A stretch of DNA of 64,000 bases from Paraspadella gotoi (lineage: Eukaryota; Chaetognatha): contig CM119268.1 of assembly GCA_051294375.1 (NCBI GenBank), positions 3,700,981 to 3,764,980 of the forward strand, given 5' to 3'. Shown piece after piece: positions 60,960-64,000 of this stretch (position 1 is its first letter; every line of letters begins with the position of its first letter). Position numbers and translations under genes: made by a program. The notes beneath the pieces were generated by a model. That model was not told where the DNA came from, did not search any database, and saw only the letters and a program-made list of their open reading frames with translations.

Positions 60960-61245
60960 GTTCCTCCTGGGCTCCTTTCCTTTTTTTCTTTCTCCTTTTT
61001 GCCTCCTGGGCTCCTTTCCTTTTTTCCTTCCTTTTCTTTGCCTTTCTTTTCTTTTTCTCCTGTGCTACTTTCATTTTTTTCCTTTTTCCTATTTTCCTCC
61101 TGGGCTCCTTTCCTTTTTGCCTTCCTTCTCTTTGCTTTCCTTTTCTTTTCTTCCTGGGCTCCTTTCCTTTTTTTCTCATTCCTCTTTCCCTCCCTTTCCT
61201 TTTTTTTCTAGGCTCCTTTCTTTTTTTCTTTCCTTTTCTTTCCCT
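60960..61245. repeat. ~40-55-bp pyrimidine minisatellite (CTCCTGGGCTCCTTTCC)
   Basis: TCCTGGGCTCCTTTCCTTTT or a close variant occurs at about 60965, 61006, 61058 (mutated), 61098, 61152 and 61207, separated by variable T/C-rich filler. Confidence 0.85.
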
Positions 61246-61640
61246 CCCTTTTCTTTTCCCCTTTCTTTTCTTCTTTGTTTTCCTTTCTTTCCCTCTTCTT
61301 TTTTCTCTTCATTTTTCCGCAACCTTTTCTTTTCTTTTCCGCCAACTTCTCATCCTTTTCTTTCCTCCTTCCTCCCTCTAAATCTTTTTTCCTTCTGCTC
61401 ATTTTTTGCTTCCAATATTTTTTTTCTCCGCCTTTCTCTTTCCCTCACCTGACTCCATTTTTCTTTTTCTTTTTTCCTTGTTTATTTTAATTTTTTCCCC
61501 TCTTTATTTCCGTTTCTTTCTTTTTTTTCATTTAGTTCCATTCTTTCGCCTGTCCGGTGCCAGTTTCCTTTTTCCTCCTCCTCCTCCTCTCCCTACTCTT
61601 TCTCCTCTTCTCTCGCGTCTTCCGCCATCTTTTTTTTCTT
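61246..61640. other. T/C-rich low-complexity DNA
   Basis: CTTTTC-type words without a fixed unit. Frames give F/S/L-rich translations. No gene. Confidence 0.6.
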
Positions 61641-61680
61641 AAACTTCACCGTCAGAAATTAAAAGAAATGAAGCGAGAAA

Positions 61681-61684
<4 letters not shown>

Positions 61685-61720
<36 letters not shown>
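61685..61720. repeat. (GA)n microsatellite
   Basis: A clean GA run of about 34 bases. Confidence 0.95.
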
Positions 61721-61722
<2 letters not shown>

Positions 61723-61825
61723 AAGGGAGATACTTGACTTCTTTAATTCAACGTCGTCTTAGATATTTTTCTTTTGTCTTTTTTTGTTTGTTGTTGTTTT
61801 CATTTCACGCGTCGCTTCTTTCTTT

Positions 61826-62185
61826 TTTTTCCTCCCTCTTCCCCTTTCCCATTCTCCCTTTCCTCCTCTTCTTTCCTCCCTTTCTTTTTCTCTTTTCCTC
61901 CCTCTTCCCCTTTCCCATTTTCCCTTTCCACCTCTCCTTTCTTCCGTTTTCTCTTCTCCTCTCATCCATTTCCTTTTCTCTCCCCCTTTCTCCTTTTTCC
62001 CCTTTTTTCCTTTATTCACTTCCTCCCTTTCCTCCTCCCCTTTCCTCTCTTTTCTTTTCTCCTTTCTTCCCTCCTCTCCTTTCCCATTTTCCCTTTCCTC
62101 CTCTCCTTTCTTCCCTCTCTTCCTCTTCTCTTATCCATTTTCTTTTCTCCTTTCCTCCCTTTTTTTCTCTTCCTCCCCAACCCTC
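61826..62185. repeat. Pyrimidine minisatellite (CCTTTCCCATTTTCCCTTTCC)
   Basis: CCTTTCCCATT(C/T)TCCCTTTCC recurs at about 61843, 61909 and 62079, with CTCCTTTCTTCC filler. A 333-codon plus-strand frame (61557-62558) passes through it, a GA run and a 100-N gap; it is compositional. Confidence 0.8.
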
Positions 62186-62269
62186 CCGACCTTTGGGATA
62201 TTTTTCACTCTCGGCGGCGAAAGCGAGAACATTTGGTGAACAATATATGAAAAATCTGCCGGGAGGGAA

Positions 62270-62271
<2 letters not shown>

Positions 62272-62328
<57 letters not shown>
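62272..62328. repeat. (GA)n microsatellite
   Basis: A clean GA run of about 55 bases. Confidence 0.95.
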
Positions 62329-62330
<2 letters not shown>

Positions 62331-62400
62331 ATCAATTTTTTAAAAATTCATTGTAGTAACTGTAGGCTGGAACCCCGTTTTTCCCAGCCACGATCACTGA

Positions 62401-62500
62401 NNNNNNNNNNNNNNNNNNNNNNNNNNNNNNNNNNNNNNNNNNNNNNNNNNNNNNNNNNNNNNNNNNNNNNNNNNNNNNNNNNNNNNNNNNNNNNNNNNNN
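62401..62500. other. Assembly gap, 100 N
   Basis: A 100-N run, the common default for a scaffold gap of unknown length. All other gaps in the window have other sizes. Confidence 0.9.
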
Positions 62501-62968
62501 AGATGAGAGATACATGAGAGTATGGAAACAGCGCGGGTTGCCTGTTGATGTGGTGTGATGTGAGTACTGGATGCGGCACATGCCGCACCTTCTCCAGGCT
62601 TTGTGGGACGGCTCTCTGACCCGCCTCATGATGCCTCTCAGTCATCGCTGGGCCTCGCGACGCTGCAGTCAGCGATTGTACTATGGCATTCTGTCATCAA
62701 GAGCGTGTGAGTCTGATCGGGATAGGGCTCGTAAAGTTGATGGAGTATTCAGCCGGATCTAGCTCTGCCTCCAACCGCAGAAGAGAAGAGTACGTACGCC
62801 AGGGTGGGACTGTGGATGGAACACAACGCCGGGGATGGGTGGTGTTCCCTCTGGTGGAACGTAAGGCGGTCTGAATATACCGCCAACAATACAATCAATT
62901 ATACCTTTTGAAATGAAAATAGGAATTTAATGCTTAAATATTAATCTTCCTTCTCTCAACTTACTCAG
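62501..62968. other. Non-repetitive, balanced-composition DNA; possible exon/intron (weak)
   Basis: Unlike most of the window this stretch is free of simple repeats and has near-balanced GC. Overlapping short plus frames (62571-62762, 62683-62874) are not recognisable. GTAAGG at 62861 would serve as a 5' splice site and TTCTCTCAACTTACTCAG at 62951-62968 as a good 3' splice site, giving a ~108-base intron, but neither upstream frame joins cleanly to a long downstream frame. Confidence 0.25.
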
Positions 62969-63329
62969 GTGGCTACTCAAGCCGTCTGGCGCCTCCGACG
63001 GACCGAACTTACCCTAACGAATGTTATCTGCGGCGGGAAGAATATGAGGAAAGGTAGTGATAGCGTTGTCTTGGCGGAGGAAGCTGGCGAGGAGAAGGGG
63101 AGGGATTTGAACGGAAGAGGAGGAGAGGAAGATAAGGAGGGGAAAGAGGAGGAAGAGGAGATGGAGGGCGAAAGAGGAGGAAAGAGAGGAGGATGAAAGA
63201 AAGGAGGAGGAAGAGGCAGGGAGGGCTAAGATGGAGGAGGGAGAGCAGAAGGAAGATGTGGACAATACTATTGTCAACACACAACAACAACAACGACAGC
63301 AGCAACCAAACCTATTTGTCATTCTGATG
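62969..63329 (+). CDS. Candidate exon, acidic/charged then Gln-rich, with apparent frameshift
   Basis: It follows an AG acceptor with a pyrimidine tract and ends before GTAATT, a possible donor (63330). The first frame reads 75 codons: about 30 residues of ordinary composition beginning VATQAVWRLRRTELT, then an E/K/G-rich segment, to TGA at 63194-63196. A second frame (one base over) continues the Glu-rich run into EGEQKEDVDNTIVN, then a run of Gln (QQQQRQQQ) and PNLFVILM to a TAA after the putative donor. The switch lies in GGA/GAG-rich DNA, where a one-base error would be likely. The family is unknown and an equally open alternative frame exists for the first 30 codons. It could be simply a GA-rich repeat with chance frames. 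Confidence 0.22.
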
Positions 63330-63545
63330 GTAATTTAAATTGTTAAATTTGATATTTTTGGTTCATATCATGTAAATTAAACATGCTCGTCATCTTGTAC
63401 TAAAACTACAAGGAATTAATATTTTAAATACTAAGCATCCATCAGCATATAAGTTCCTAAAGCACCCGTCAGCAAAATGATTCTGCATTGTAAGTTTGTA
63501 ACGTCTTCAAGTTTCTGACATGGCAAATTTTCTCACTCCAACCTT
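63330..63545. other. AT-rich unique DNA
   Basis: No frame or repeat recognised. If the preceding exon is real this would be intron. Confidence 0.4.
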
Positions 63546-63700
63546 CGCCAAACACCGTGAGCGCAATATCCGTTTACGATTAAAGACTTCAACTCTAGTG
63601 AAGCTCGCGGTTAAAATTTTCTAACCTTGCACAAAAACACGTGAGTGAATATCTTCTGCTATCGCAGAGACTTCAACTTCGTGGAAATCCGCGATGAAGA
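63546..63700 (+). repeat. Diverged ~78-bp direct duplication
   Basis: AACACCGTGAGCGCAATATC..AGACTTCAACTCTAGTG..CTCGCGG (from 63550) is echoed by AACACGTGAGTGAATATC..AGACTTCAACTTCGTGG..CCGCGATG (from 63628). Confidence 0.7.
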
Positions 63701-64000
63701 ATCGAAGCGAAAAAAAATTTTTCGCCAAAAAATCTTCGTCCGTCGTTTTTTCGATTTCTTGAAGACAAAAACCGAAAAAAAATCGAATTCCGTGGAAATT
63801 AGTTCATCGCCGACGAAGAAGGGGACGGGGGTCTGTCTGCGCTGAAGATGGGGGAAGGAGGCGGCGTAAGTAAGGGGGGTGGCGGTGTGAGATGAAATTA
63901 TAAGATCAAAGATCGTATAAATATAGAAGAAAAGTAACTTCTATGAAAGTGGTAAATCATATAATATATCCATTCATTTAATAAATAACTATCTTCTGGC
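63701..64000. other. Unique DNA, A/T-rich end
   Basis: 63701-63830 is rich in AAAAAATCG/TTCGTC words, 63840-63890 is GGGG-rich, and the remainder is AT-rich. No gene recognised. Confidence 0.4.

Noticed and set aside
61557-62558. 333-codon plus-strand open frame
   Set aside because: Passes through a pyrimidine minisatellite, a GA run and 100 N. Composition F/S/L/P then R/E.

Overview
This window is a stretch of eukaryotic, almost certainly invertebrate metazoan, non-coding DNA from a draft assembly. The evidence is very dense microsatellites ((GA)n/(CT)n, (GAAA)n, (ACG)n, (AAT)n, (AAC)n), long purine/pyrimidine-asymmetric tracts, AT-rich spacers, about twenty N-gaps, no compact gene organisation, and one decayed jockey/I-type LINE. 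The species cannot be fixed. An SSR-rich arthropod (for example a decapod crustacean) fits the repeat load and the LINE type. The 6-bp CCCTAA-like repeats near 59.4 kb would fit a TTAGGG-telomere animal better. I found no intact protein-coding gene and no RNA gene that I can support. Almost all long open frames are translations of low-complexity DNA (poly-S/L/F or poly-R/E/K).

Layout. 0.4-5.3 kb: two tandem copies (A1 noisy, A2 cleaner) of a ~2-3 kb unit. 5.4-8.6 kb, minus strand: remains of a non-LTR retrotransposon with a gag-like zinc knuckle, an endonuclease GDFN motif and reverse transcriptase motifs, broken by frameshifts and cut off by a 25-N gap. 8.6-20.2 kb: AT-rich unsequenced-gap-ridden DNA with microsatellites and CpG-rich pockets. 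20.2-21.3 kb: a ~120-bp degenerate minisatellite. 21.3-59.06 kb: a chain of related blocks in the order B1 B2 C1 D1 D2 E1 E1' F1 F2 | B3 C2 D3 E2 F3. 59.1-59.7 kb: (GTC)n followed by telomere-like hexamers. 60-64 kb: pyrimidine minisatellites, CpG-rich DNA and, at 62.5-63.3 kb, the only non-repetitive stretch that could hold an exon.

The block structure is the main result. The sequence B-C-D-E-F occurs essentially twice (about 22.8-44.6 kb and 44.6-59.06 kb), and within the first pass single blocks are repeated head to tail (B, D, E, F). Copies differ mostly by single-base insertions and deletions. Junctions lie in CT/GA tracts or at gaps of exactly 10 or 25 N. In some copies simple repeats that are clean elsewhere are scrambled with extra C and G. 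This is what gap filling or scaffolding with uncorrected long reads would produce, so much of the apparent 38 kb may be one locus of roughly 15-17 kb. A recent real duplication cannot be excluded without reads.

The most biological novelty is an ~815-bp foldback (long inverted repeat) element in block F. It has ~51-bp near-perfect ends and a nested 16-bp-stem hairpin in one arm, and it is seen in three block copies. No new defence, metabolic or regulatory system is visible.
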